A stretch of 64,000 bases of DNA from an uncultured Saprospiraceae bacterium (GTDB taxonomy: Bacteria > Bacteroidota > Bacteroidia > Chitinophagales > Saprospiraceae). Under the pieces are notes generated by a model. It was not told the origin of the DNA. It saw nothing but the letters and a program-made list of their open reading frames with translations, and did no database searches. Both the position numbers and the translations under genes were made by a program. The stretch is taken from the NCBI GenBank assembly GCA_937980645.1, contig CALJPQ010000026.1, forward strand, positions 62,001-126,000, given 5' to 3'. Below are positions 1 to 8,257 of this stretch, in pieces (within the stretch, counting starts at the first letter, position 1; the number at the start of each line of letters is the position of its first letter).

Positions 1-912
1 GGCAAAAGCACCGCCCGGTGCCGCTGCGCTGAGCACATACACGGTATCGGTAAAGTCAAACTCTTCGCCCTGTGTGTATTCTCCACTGATTTTGAAAGCA
101 AACCGATCGCCCAGCTTCATGGCGTGGCGCAGGCGTGCGGTCAGCACTTTCTGATTGCCAGCGCCCAGGGCGACGGTAGTGCCTTCCGAAGTGCGCGGGT
201 CTTTAGTAATGGTGTTGAGCAAACCGTTGTGGGCGTTTGGGCCATACAGGGCTGACGAAGGCCCCAAGATGACCTCAATGCGCTCTACATCTTCCTTCAC
301 GGTGGTGCTCAGAGCACCGAGGGGCAGCCCTGTGGCAATGAGTGCAGAAAAACGGTTGTCGTTGATTTGCAGGTTTTTGGGATTGAACGCCGAGTTGAAG
401 CCCCGAGCATTGATGCCGATACCGAGTACTCCGGAGCGCACATAGTCCACCCCTTTTTGCCGGCCCAGTAGTTCTGCTACGTTGAAAGAGGGTAACTCAG
501 CAATAGCCCTGGCATTGATTACCGAGATGGTAGCCGGCGCGTTGGTTAGTTTTTCTGCCCGGCGGCTGGCAGACACGACCACCTCGTTGCCCCGAATGCC
601 CGACTCGCTCAGCGCCACATCGAGGGTGGTGGTGCGGCCCGCCTCCACACGCACGGCGAACGTTCTGGTCTGGTAGCCAATGAAAGAGAAAAGCAACGTG
701 TAGTTACCCACCGGCAGAGAAAGGGTGTAGGTTCCGTCCGACTGCGTGAGAGCGCCTGTAGTGGCACTGGCTGTAGCACCGTCCACCACGATAGATGCTC
801 CGGGCAGCGGCTCATTGTTCGCCTGGTCAGTAACCTTGCCGCTGACAGTTCCACGCTGTGCAGCCATGCTCAGGCTCCACAGGACACAGAGGAAAGTAAA
901 CAATTGTTTCAT
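1..912 (-). CDS. TonB-dependent receptor, N-terminal part (cut by window edge)
   Basis: The minus strand reads open for 304 codons from the ATG at 912 to the window edge. The protein starts with a signal peptide (MKQLFTFLCVLWSLSMAAQ). A carboxypeptidase-regulatory-like domain follows at about residues 20-110 (GKVTDQANNEPLPGASIVV, then SFIGYQT). Next is the start of a TonB plug domain, with ISVINARAIAELPSFNVAEL and then RIEVILGPSSALYGPNA. This order is typical of Bacteroidota outer-membrane receptors (SusC-like or siderophore type) that import substrates with TonB energy. The beta-barrel lies outside the window, so the substrate cannot be told. No SusD partner is visible because the downstream side is cut off. 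Confidence 0.92.
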   Translation of the reverse strand, partial: MKQLFTFLCVLWSLSMAAQRGTVSGKVTDQANNEPLPGASIVVDGATASATTGALTQSDGTYTLSLPVGNYTLLFSFIGYQTRTFAVRVEAGRTTTLDVALSESGIRGNEVVVSASRRAEKLTNAPATISVINARAIAELPSFNVAELLGRQKGVDYVRSGVLGIGINARGFNSAFNPKNLQINDNRFSALIATGLPLGALSTTVKEDVERIEVILGPSSALYGPNAHNGLLNTITKDPRTSEGTTVALGAGNQKVLTARLRHAMKLGDRFAFKISGEYTQGEEFDFTDTVYVLSAAAPGGAFA

Positions 913-1312
913 ACGCCTTTTTAATGTGTGAGTGAAAGAGAAAATGGTTTGAGTCAGCAAGCAAAACCATCTCCGCGGCAAGCGCAGCAACGCTTCCCTC
1001 AGATCAAAAGATACCACCTGCCAACGCTTGTTCGTTTGGCAAAAAACCAGAGCAGCCCTACCCTGAAAAACAGCAGGGTTTTAAAATTTCAACGACGTGT
1101 TTGCCGCCAAGACAACGATGATTATTGCGCTGTGAAGGTAAATTTTAAACAATATTCCGCAGCAAGGACGCTTGCGCTTTTCAACCCTTGACGCAAAAAA
1201 CCACTGACGAGAAAAACGCTTACAATAGCCTGATTTTTAAAAACTTACATGATAGACTAAGGTAGGTGGACTAATCGGTGCCTAGGGCTGTGGTTCTCGT
1301 TAAAATTTCCCT
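913..1312. other. Intergenic region without a recognisable gene
   Basis: These 400 bases separate the start of the TonB receptor from the 3' end of the symporter-hydrolase gene, both on the minus strand. The stretch is more AT-rich than its surroundings, as expected for a regulatory leader of the receptor. An open frame on the plus strand (928-1191) has no family features and I regard it as spurious. I see no exact TAnnTTTG box, tRNA or clear hairpin. Confidence 0.6.
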
Positions 1313-3811
1313 TTACCGCCCTAGCAAAAAGTGCTTGATGGCTTCGTTGACCTCTGCCGCTCCTTCCCATTGCACAAAGTGCCCGCAGTTGGGCAACAGA
1401 ACCAATTGGCTGCCGGGAATGCGTTCCTGCGCCAGTTGCGCCACCTGTTGAGTGGTCAGGCGGGGGTGTAAAATGCGGTTGGGTATAAGAGCGTCGTTTT
1501 CTCCAAAAATAATCAGCACCGGCAGACGCAGCTCACCTAAGTGCTCAAAAACTGGCTCTTCGAGCATGCCGCTGACGCATTTTGGTATCATTCGGCAATA
1601 GGCGGCATACTCTTCCGTCTGGCGCAAAAGCAGGCGATCCTGATACATGAACTCCGCATCGGCCGGGAACTTGACGAAGTTCAATTCAAAATTCCTTCGA
1701 ATTTGCGCTTCCGAAGTATTCATCAACATCTCAGGGGTATAGACAGTACGGAACCACATCTTTTCTTGGTCGGAGAACGTTTCAATGCCGGCAGGCGCGA
1801 GCAGCACCATTTTCTTCACTCGGTCATTACTGCGCAATGCCTCGGTCAGGGCAATTTGTCCACCCATAGAATGCCCTACCAGTACGACGTTTTGCAGTTG
1901 AAGGGAGTCCATGAGTTCCCGCACGACATTGGCGAAGAAGGTCATTCCGTACGGGTAAGCGTCGCTTTTAGAAGACATGCCATAGCCCGGCAAGTCGAGT
2001 GCTATGCAGCGAAAGTGCTGGCTCAGGGTATCGAGGTTTTTCCACCAGGCTTTCAGGTTGCTGCCCAGCCCATGGATGAAGAGGAGGGTCTGCGGGCCAA
2101 CGCCGCGGTCGAGGTAAGCGATTTTTTTGTCACCGGAAAGGACGACAAAACGGACATCTGCGGGGTAAGCGGTGTCTTGCATAGATGAAGGAAGGATGAA
2201 TACCGGATGAGCGTAAGTCTCCATCAATGAGAAATGCGCTGAGTTGGCCCGGCTTTCAGAAGTCCATAGCGCGACTCCTGCACACAGCAGGGCGCCAGTA
2301 ACAGTGGTCAGGGCGGGTACCACTTTTTTCCACAAAAATGCCCCCAATCCTACGGCTGTCGCGGCCAAAATAGCCAATGCTGCGGCCACTGCCGGATTAC
2401 GGACGGCTCCCGTTGTATAAGGTGTCAGGGCACCGTAATACACGGAGAAATGCACTACAACAGCCGTTATTGAAGCTAATGCAGGCACCCGTAGAGGCAC
2501 ATTTTTCCCATAAATGCCGAACAACACCGGCACAAAAGCCGCCGAGAAAAAGGCATACACACCGTTTTGCGCCAGGATGCCAACACTTAAATTGGGGTGT
2601 AACAACTGCTGGTAACTCCAGACAACAGCCACTACGGCCAGCAACCCAATCACCATTTTATTCACGACCACCAGCCGCTCGGCCGACATGGGTCTGCCGC
2701 CGCTCCATTTTTGCGCCAGCGGCGCTATCAGGTCGTTGGTAAACGTGGTAGACAGCGATTGGATCAGCCCTTCCAGCGTCGAAAGCCCGGCCGACAACAA
2801 CCCCAGCACGACCAGCAGACCCATACCTACTGGAAAAACACGCACCACATATGCCGACACGATGCCGTCCATCTTCAGCACCACGCCATTGACGGTCAGG
2901 TCGGGGAAGGTGAGGCGAGCATAAAAGCCCACAAACAACACGGCAAAAAACACCGACTCCGCCACTATGGCAATCAGCAGGTAGCGGCTGACGTCTTTTT
3001 CGCTGCGCAAAAGCAAGGAGCGGGTTACTATATGCGGCTGGCAAACAATAGCAACACCGACGATAAAATTACAAAAGGCTACCTCGAACCAGTCTCGAAA
3101 CAGGGGGCTTTTCGGATTGGTGTTTTCCACCAGCAGCGGATCAATGGCCGCCAATTTTTCCCAAAAGTCGCCCAACCCATGACGGAAATGCTCCCCGCCC
3201 GAGGCCAGCAAGATCACGGCCACCACCAGCATTAGCCCCGCCTGCAAAGCATTGGTGTACACCATTGAATTGGCCCCGCCAAACATCATGTAGCCGAAAA
3301 CCACGACCACCAGCCCTATCAGCACTGGCAACTCGGCAGCCCCAAGCGCACTTGATAGTACTTTGGTCAGCCCTACGCAAATCAGCACGATAAACGTCGT
3401 GAGCAGCAGCGATAATACCGCAAACCATAGCGCAAGCCCCGGACTGTCGTAGCGCCTGCCCATCCACTGCGATAGGGTCAGCGCCTTCACCGAAGCACCA
3501 TAGCGCCGGAAACTGCGCGTCAGCACCACCAACGACAAATACAACCCCAGCGGCAACACCACCGACATGGCCAGAAATGCACTCCACCCGAACATCGCCA
3601 CAAAACCGGGATTGATGATAAAGGTAGCCGCACTCGTAATACCTGCCGCCAGCGATAGCCCCACTACTATCGGCGAAAACCCCTGTGAGCCTAAAGCATA
3701 GTCGGCAAGCGTCCGGGTGCGCCGGGCAGCCCGAAACGCCAGAAAAATCAGCACTCCCGCATAAGCGACAAGGAGCGCAATGGTCGCGTAGGTCCAGTCA
3801 TTATTTTGCAT
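1313..3811 (-). CDS. Sodium/solute symporter fused to an alpha/beta hydrolase
   Basis: This 832-residue protein joins two families in one frame. Residues about 1-510 are a multi-spanning SSS-family (SLC5/PutP-like) permease with family-like segments ADYALGSQGFSPIVVG and SAATFIINPG. Residues about 555-832 are a complete alpha/beta hydrolase: oxyanion loop FIHGLGSN, nucleophile elbow GHSMGG (Ser648), acid GENDALIP (Asp773) and histidine NCGHFVQWE (His811). The linker (about 510-555) has no stop codon, although two in-frame Met residues occur where a separate hydrolase could begin. SSS permeases co-import Na+ and small solutes. The hydrolase may act on the imported substrate or a precursor (inference). 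Membrane topology would decide which side it faces. The ATG at 3811 gives a normal first membrane helix. Confidence 0.85.
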   Translation of the reverse strand: MQNNDWTYATIALLVAYAGVLIFLAFRAARRTRTLADYALGSQGFSPIVVGLSLAAGITSAATFIINPGFVAMFGWSAFLAMSVVLPLGLYLSLVVLTRSFRRYGASVKALTLSQWMGRRYDSPGLALWFAVLSLLLTTFIVLICVGLTKVLSSALGAAELPVLIGLVVVVFGYMMFGGANSMVYTNALQAGLMLVVAVILLASGGEHFRHGLGDFWEKLAAIDPLLVENTNPKSPLFRDWFEVAFCNFIVGVAIVCQPHIVTRSLLLRSEKDVSRYLLIAIVAESVFFAVLFVGFYARLTFPDLTVNGVVLKMDGIVSAYVVRVFPVGMGLLVVLGLLSAGLSTLEGLIQSLSTTFTNDLIAPLAQKWSGGRPMSAERLVVVNKMVIGLLAVVAVVWSYQQLLHPNLSVGILAQNGVYAFFSAAFVPVLFGIYGKNVPLRVPALASITAVVVHFSVYYGALTPYTTGAVRNPAVAAALAILAATAVGLGAFLWKKVVPALTTVTGALLCAGVALWTSESRANSAHFSLMETYAHPVFILPSSMQDTAYPADVRFVVLSGDKKIAYLDRGVGPQTLLFIHGLGSNLKAWWKNLDTLSQHFRCIALDLPGYGMSSKSDAYPYGMTFFANVVRELMDSLQLQNVVLVGHSMGGQIALTEALRSNDRVKKMVLLAPAGIETFSDQEKMWFRTVYTPEMLMNTSEAQIRRNFELNFVKFPADAEFMYQDRLLLRQTEEYAAYCRMIPKCVSGMLEEPVFEHLGELRLPVLIIFGENDALIPNRILHPRLTTQQVAQLAQERIPGSQLVLLPNCGHFVQWEGAAEVNEAIKHFLLGR

Positions 3812-4147
3812 CTTTTATTCCTTGTGTTGATGTTTCTCCCAAACGACACTTGTGCAAACTCACTGCCTGTAGCAATGATTTGTCGAGCCAAAGTAGGGAA
3901 CGAAAGAAACTGCTCCTCCCAGAGAAACGAGTACTTCCACATCTTTTTTCGGGCTGACCAAGTAGCACCACTAAATGGCGGCAGCACCAGGCACCTATTT
4001 TTATTCATTTGATTATTAGCAGATTATACCAAGAACTACTGCTATTATTGCCGGATTTTACCCGGCGAAAATCTCCCTTGACTAAAAAAACAACGGTTCA
4101 CCTCGGCGGGCGACTGAAGATAGCAAGCGCGCCTAATTTTGCCTGCT
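3812..4147. other. Divergent intergenic region
   Basis: This spacer of 336 bases lies between the divergently transcribed symporter-hydrolase gene (minus) and the FabG-like gene (plus). It is AT-rich in its right half. The only element I can support is the TAATTTTG box at 4134-4141. A shorter minus-strand match, TACTTTG (3889-3895), could serve the symporter gene. No coding frame with family features was seen. Confidence 0.55.
4134..4141 (+). promoter_or_regulatory. Bacteroidota -7 box TAATTTTG
   Basis: Exact match to TAnnTTTG ending 6 bases before the ATG at 4148. If used, the transcript would be leaderless or nearly so. No clear -33 TTTG is seen. Confidence 0.5.
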
Positions 4148-4891
4148 ATGAAAAGACTTCAAGACAAAACAGCCATTATCACAGGGGGGGCCAGCGGCAT
4201 CGGCAAGGCCACCGTACTCCGCTTTTTAGAAGAAGGCGCCAACGTCGCCATTTGGGACATCCAGGACGAACGCGGCAACGCTCTGCTCGACCATTGTCGG
4301 AGCCAAGGGCTGCCAGCTGCCTATTTCCATGTGGATACCACGAACTTCGAAGCCGTAACCGCCGCCGCAGCCGAGGTGGCTAAAATCTTTGGTGGCATCC
4401 ACATCCTGGTCAACAACGCTGGCATCACCCGAGACGCTTCGCTTAAAAAAATGACTCTCGAGCAATGGAATGCCGTTCTGGACGTCAACCTCACTGGCGT
4501 CTTCCACTGCACCAAGGCCGTCTATCCCTACTTAGAAGCTCAGGGCTGGGGGCGCATTCTGTCAGCGGCTTCCGTGGTTGGTCTGTACGGCAACTTCGGT
4601 CAGACCAACTATGTTGCCACCAAGGCTGGGGTCATCGGCATGACTAAGGTATGGGCCAAAGAGTTTGGCCGAAAAGGCATCACCGCCAACGCTGTCGCTC
4701 CGGGCTTCATCCATACCGAAATGATGAATACCATCCCGGAAAACATCCTCCAGGGCATGAAAGACAAGGCCCCCGTCGGACGCCTTGGCCAACCGGAGGA
4801 AGTCGCCGCTGTGTATGCCTTTCTCGCCTCCGACGAGGCCAGCTTTATCAATGGCGCCACCATCAGTGTTGACGGCGGGCTGACCCTGTAA
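4148..4891 (+). CDS. fabG: SDR family oxidoreductase, 3-oxoacyl-ACP reductase (FabG-like)
   Basis: A 247-residue classical short-chain dehydrogenase. The cofactor motif TGGASGIG lies near residue 12, NNAG follows the fourth strand, and the catalytic Ser-Tyr-Lys set is present (SAASVVG, then NYVATKAG). The C-terminal part reads NAVAPGFIHTEM and ends INGATISVDGG, the usual FabG ending. FabG reduces 3-oxoacyl-ACP with NADPH in fatty-acid elongation, but close paralogues act on acetoacetyl-CoA or other ketones. No other fab genes are adjacent, so the exact substrate is uncertain. I chose the ATG at 4148; a TTG at 4139 is in frame but would overlap the promoter box. Confidence 0.85.
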   Translation: MKRLQDKTAIITGGASGIGKATVLRFLEEGANVAIWDIQDERGNALLDHCRSQGLPAAYFHVDTTNFEAVTAAAAEVAKIFGGIHILVNNAGITRDASLKKMTLEQWNAVLDVNLTGVFHCTKAVYPYLEAQGWGRILSAASVVGLYGNFGQTNYVATKAGVIGMTKVWAKEFGRKGITANAVAPGFIHTEMMNTIPENILQGMKDKAPVGRLGQPEEVAAVYAFLASDEASFINGATISVDGGLTL

Positions 4892-5071
4892 CGCGCAGAC
4901 GCCCCCCACACACACAACAGCGCGCTCGCAAAAGCGTCGAGGCCGCCGAGGCAAACCTGAGCAAACCCGTGGCACACTCGCCACGGAGACGGGTAGCCTT
5001 TTCTGCCTCCACATCGCGCGCTCTGCTCGGGTAAATCCGTAAACTTGTGCCCGTATTTCACGGCCCAACGC

Positions 5072-6514
5072 ATGCGCAATAAACTGCAAAAATTCTTTGA
5101 GTTCTCCCGAACACTGCTCCCGCATGAGACGACATGGCTGCTGTCGAATCAACAGTTTGACGACAAGGTCAAGGTGGCCATTCTGGAACAAGTACACGCC
5201 AATTGCCACCGCGTCAGCGACCAGGACTGCCAACCCTTCGATGACACCATTGACAAACGCAAGTATTCCAACCTCAAACACTGGATAACCGAACGACTCC
5301 GAGCCCTCGACGTAGATATTCACTTAGCCTGGCTCCTCGATACCGAACGCAAAATCCTTACCGATACCGTAGAGCCTGAAACCGAAGCACGTCTGCTGCA
5401 CGAAATCAAAACTTGCCAGCCGACGTGGTTCTACTTCGTCAAGTTCTACGAAATGGTGCAGGCTTACCGCCACCTGCTGCTCATTCGCATGCGCTACGCC
5501 GAGCACGAGCAAGTGGAACGCTTCCTCCAAAAAAATGAAGCCGCCTGGCAACGTTCCCTGCGCATCAGTGAGGAACTCCACCAGGCCACCCACGATATCG
5601 TCAGGCAATATGCCGGAGAGCCTACCCCCTCCATCCAGTGGGAGCAACGCCTGGCCGACCTCTTCTACGACGAAACCCTCGACGGCTGGAACCGATACAT
5701 GGCCCTGGTAAGGCTCACGTTCATCTACTATAACTATCGCCGCTTCGAGCCCCTGCTGGAAAAGTACCAATATCTCGAACAGAAACTATCTCAGGGCCAG
5801 TTTTACTCCAAGCGCATCCTAATCAATTACTACGGCAATCGCCTCCTCTTGCACGTCAAGTTTCAGGAGTTCGATAAGGCTGAATACTATGGCTACCTCT
5901 CTGTCAGAGTCAAAAATTTAGACTACGTACACTATGTGAACAACCTGTGCGCTGTACTAATCCGACAAAAGAAGTACCGGGAAGCTTTGGCCCTGCTCAA
6001 AAACGCCCAACCCGAGTGTAAGAAGACTCCCAGTTTTCACAATAAAATCGGTTTCGTCAGCCTCTATGTGCAGTGCCTGAACCATTTAGGGCAACATCTT
6101 GCCGCTGAAAACTATGCCGAAACATACCTGCACGCCTATCCCAAAGAAATCTTCCAGCACCGCTGGCATCTGTTCTTCACCGGCTATTTAGAAAGCCTGT
6201 TCGGTCAGCGCAAATTTGACCGCCTGCTCAAAGTCTGTAAAAAATACAAACTCCTCGAACGCGACGCAGCCTATATTGACAAACCTTTCTACCTACCCAC
6301 CATACGATGGTACTACGCCGTCGCCGCCCTCCATACCCAGCGTGAAACGCTAGAACAGGTCAAAAACGCACTTCCCGCCTTCATGCCCAAACACTGCCCA
6401 GACTCCGATAAACTATCGGAAATACGCAATTTAGTTCAACAAATCAAGGTTTTAGAACCATCCTTGAGCACCTTTCTGGAAAAATTAGGGCATCAGGCAG
6501 GGTGGAAATGGTAA
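5072..6514 (+). CDS. Hypothetical protein, predicted alpha-helical solenoid
   Basis: I do not recognise this 480-residue protein. It has no signal peptide or membrane helix, so it is probably cytoplasmic. It is rich in Tyr, Leu, Glu and Lys, and its second half contains TPR-like helical pairs (for example KKYREALALLKNAQPE, then HLGQHLAAENYAETYL). It ends in KLGHQAGWKW. The chosen ATG at 5072 is the first ATG in frame; a TTG lies at 5045. It stands alone: 180 bases downstream of fabG and 419 bases before the convergent TIR-SUMF1 gene. A scaffold or repeat-protein role is only a guess. Confidence 0.6.
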   Translation: MRNKLQKFFEFSRTLLPHETTWLLSNQQFDDKVKVAILEQVHANCHRVSDQDCQPFDDTIDKRKYSNLKHWITERLRALDVDIHLAWLLDTERKILTDTVEPETEARLLHEIKTCQPTWFYFVKFYEMVQAYRHLLLIRMRYAEHEQVERFLQKNEAAWQRSLRISEELHQATHDIVRQYAGEPTPSIQWEQRLADLFYDETLDGWNRYMALVRLTFIYYNYRRFEPLLEKYQYLEQKLSQGQFYSKRILINYYGNRLLLHVKFQEFDKAEYYGYLSVRVKNLDYVHYVNNLCAVLIRQKKYREALALLKNAQPECKKTPSFHNKIGFVSLYVQCLNHLGQHLAAENYAETYLHAYPKEIFQHRWHLFFTGYLESLFGQRKFDRLLKVCKKYKLLERDAAYIDKPFYLPTIRWYYAVAALHTQRETLEQVKNALPAFMPKHCPDSDKLSEIRNLVQQIKVLEPSLSTFLEKLGHQAGWKW

Positions 6515-6933
6515 AAAAAACAGAGCCTTAAGGTAACGACGGAAGTTAACTGAAGAGATCGGTGCGTGTTTCGGATGTGCCGCCTATGGCGAAGATTTTT
6601 CGGACTTAAGCCTCACCACCCGTTCACGCAAAAGCCACTGGCGTGATATAATGGGCATTCTGATGAAAGCCACGCTCACAGGTCGGCGTCCTTTTTCAGG
6701 AGTCATACACTTCGCTGTGAGCACTATCTCGGGTTTTAAACTGCCTGAAGAGGCTCATTGCCTGGTATCAAAGAGAAATACAGGAACCTGCAAAGCCTTC
6801 TCCACAGTCTCTGGAATTTTCTTTTTTTACCGCAGAGGGCGCGGAGAAATGCCGAAAGCAACACGCCTGTGGCCCTTTGCGACCTCTGAGTTTTTTCAGC
6901 CTCTTGCCTCTCAGCCGCTTTGCGCAAGGTCAA
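6515..6933. other. Intergenic region between convergent genes, possible repeat remnant
   Basis: These 419 bases lie between the ends of two convergent genes. The right part holds ACCGCAGAGGGCGCGGAGAA (6830-6849), then GACCTCTGAG and T-rich runs. This resembles the CTCTGCGxxCTCTGCGGT-type dispersed repeats seen in other Bacteroidota intergenic regions (recalled similarity, not searched). Short frames here (6651-7031 plus, 6736-6933 minus) have no family features. No hairpin with a clear T-tract was found. Confidence 0.45.
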
Positions 6934-8211
6934 TTACAGGTTCTCAGCGCTGTCGGTCTTGGAAAGCGTCAAAGCCACCCGGAAGCCTGTGGCATCGGTG
7001 CGGAAATGCGGGCTGTAACGCGAACGCATAGATACCCGGCAGGCATAGGTAGCGCTATCCCAAGCCCCGCCACGCAGGACACGCTCTTTACAATTTTTCT
7101 CATCTACAGGTAAGCCATTTGTTGGGATGTGGGCAAGATTATTGCGCCAGCAGTCCAGACACCACTCCCACACATTTCCGCTCATGTCATGCAGCCCCAA
7201 TGAATTAGGCTTTTTCTGTCCGACGGGTTGCGTTTGTCCATTGGAATTCTCCACATACCAGGCCACCTCATCCAGCAGATGGCTGCCGGTATATGGGTAT
7301 GGGTCAGCGGCTCCGTGCTGACCTCCACGTGCCGCGTATTCCCATTCCGCTTCGGAGGGTAGGCGCCAGGTTTGACTTGTTTTCTGGCTGAGCCAGGCAC
7401 AGTAAGCGCGTGCGTCGTTCCAGGAGACATGTGTTACCGGGTGGTCATACTCGTGCTCTGGGTGTGCAAAAGAGGCTGTATTACAGCGCCAGTTGACGCC
7501 GGGTACCGGTTCTATTGGAGGAAGAGACTCCAGAAAGCTGTACCCATAGCGGTCAGCATCGGTTACATACCCTGATGCCTCTATGAATTGCCTAAACTGC
7601 GCCAACGTGATGGGATAGCGACCTATGTAGAAATCCGGCACGGTTATTTCGCGTACAGGCGACTCCTCACTATACTTTGCACATCCCATATTAAATTGAC
7701 CACCTTTCACCCATACAACCTCAGGAGGAGTAAAATCCGGGTGTTGCAATCGTCGTAAGTACCTCGTCAGCCCTTTAATTACCTGTAACCAGGCTTGTTC
7801 TGGATGTTCCCAGTAAGGCGCACTGACTGCCTGAGGGAGTGGCCCCTCCGGCCAAGGCTCTGCCGGAACGTTTCGAAACAAGGGATCGTACCTCCACAGG
7901 CAAGGGGAGACGAGAATGGGTAGAAGGCGTAGTTTGCCCTTTAGAAAGCAACGAATAGCCTCTTTCACCTTTTCGTCCGCTATCCAGGGAGCATCTAACA
8001 GTTCAGGGCTGAGGAGTGCTAAGACGAAGTCGCTCTGGTGCAGTTCGCGATGCAAGGCGTCGAACCGATCTTCGGCGGGACGGATATCCTCGGGCGTCCA
8101 TGCCTGGAGAAGCCCCTCACGGACGAGTGGGCTTAAGTAAGGCATCAGTTGACCTAAAGAAGATTGATTGGGCCGAGTATATAGGAAGAAAATTCGAAGA
8201 GGGAAACGCAT
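6934..8211 (-). CDS. TIR domain - SUMF1/FGE-fold domain protein
   Basis: A 425-residue two-domain protein. Residues about 4-150 form a TIR-like domain: RIFFLYTRPNQSSLGQLMPYL, then SDFVLALLSPELLDAPWIADEKVKEAI. The Glu of DEKVKEA sits where the catalytic Glu of NAD-cleaving TIR domains is found. Residues about 165-415 are a SUMF1 (formylglycine-generating-enzyme-like, C-type-lectin) domain, with VKGGQFNMGC, FYIGRYPIT, PVTHVSWNDARAYCAWL, RLPSEAEWEYAARGG, MSGNVWEWCLD and the end RGGAWDS plus GFRVA. The Cys pair of true FGE is not seen around GGAWDS, so this half probably binds ligands. It starts 46 bases after hscA on the same strand. Prokaryotic TIR proteins are often immune effectors; that role here is inference. 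Confidence 0.82.
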   Translation of the reverse strand: MRFPLRIFFLYTRPNQSSLGQLMPYLSPLVREGLLQAWTPEDIRPAEDRFDALHRELHQSDFVLALLSPELLDAPWIADEKVKEAIRCFLKGKLRLLPILVSPCLWRYDPLFRNVPAEPWPEGPLPQAVSAPYWEHPEQAWLQVIKGLTRYLRRLQHPDFTPPEVVWVKGGQFNMGCAKYSEESPVREITVPDFYIGRYPITLAQFRQFIEASGYVTDADRYGYSFLESLPPIEPVPGVNWRCNTASFAHPEHEYDHPVTHVSWNDARAYCAWLSQKTSQTWRLPSEAEWEYAARGGQHGAADPYPYTGSHLLDEVAWYVENSNGQTQPVGQKKPNSLGLHDMSGNVWEWCLDCWRNNLAHIPTNGLPVDEKNCKERVLRGGAWDSATYACRVSMRSRYSPHFRTDATGFRVALTLSKTDSAENL

Positions 8212-8257
8212 TGGAATTGAGATAAGAGTCCCCGGAAGTCATTTGAATGGTCATGCC

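Noticed and set aside
928..1191. Plus-strand ORF before the symporter gene
   Set aside because: It has no family features and lies in the AT-rich leader between two minus-strand genes.
6934..7100. Diversity-generating retroelement target in the C-terminus of the TIR-SUMF1 gene
   Set aside because: The fold matches, but there is no reverse transcriptase gene or template repeat in the window, so no DGR can be claimed.
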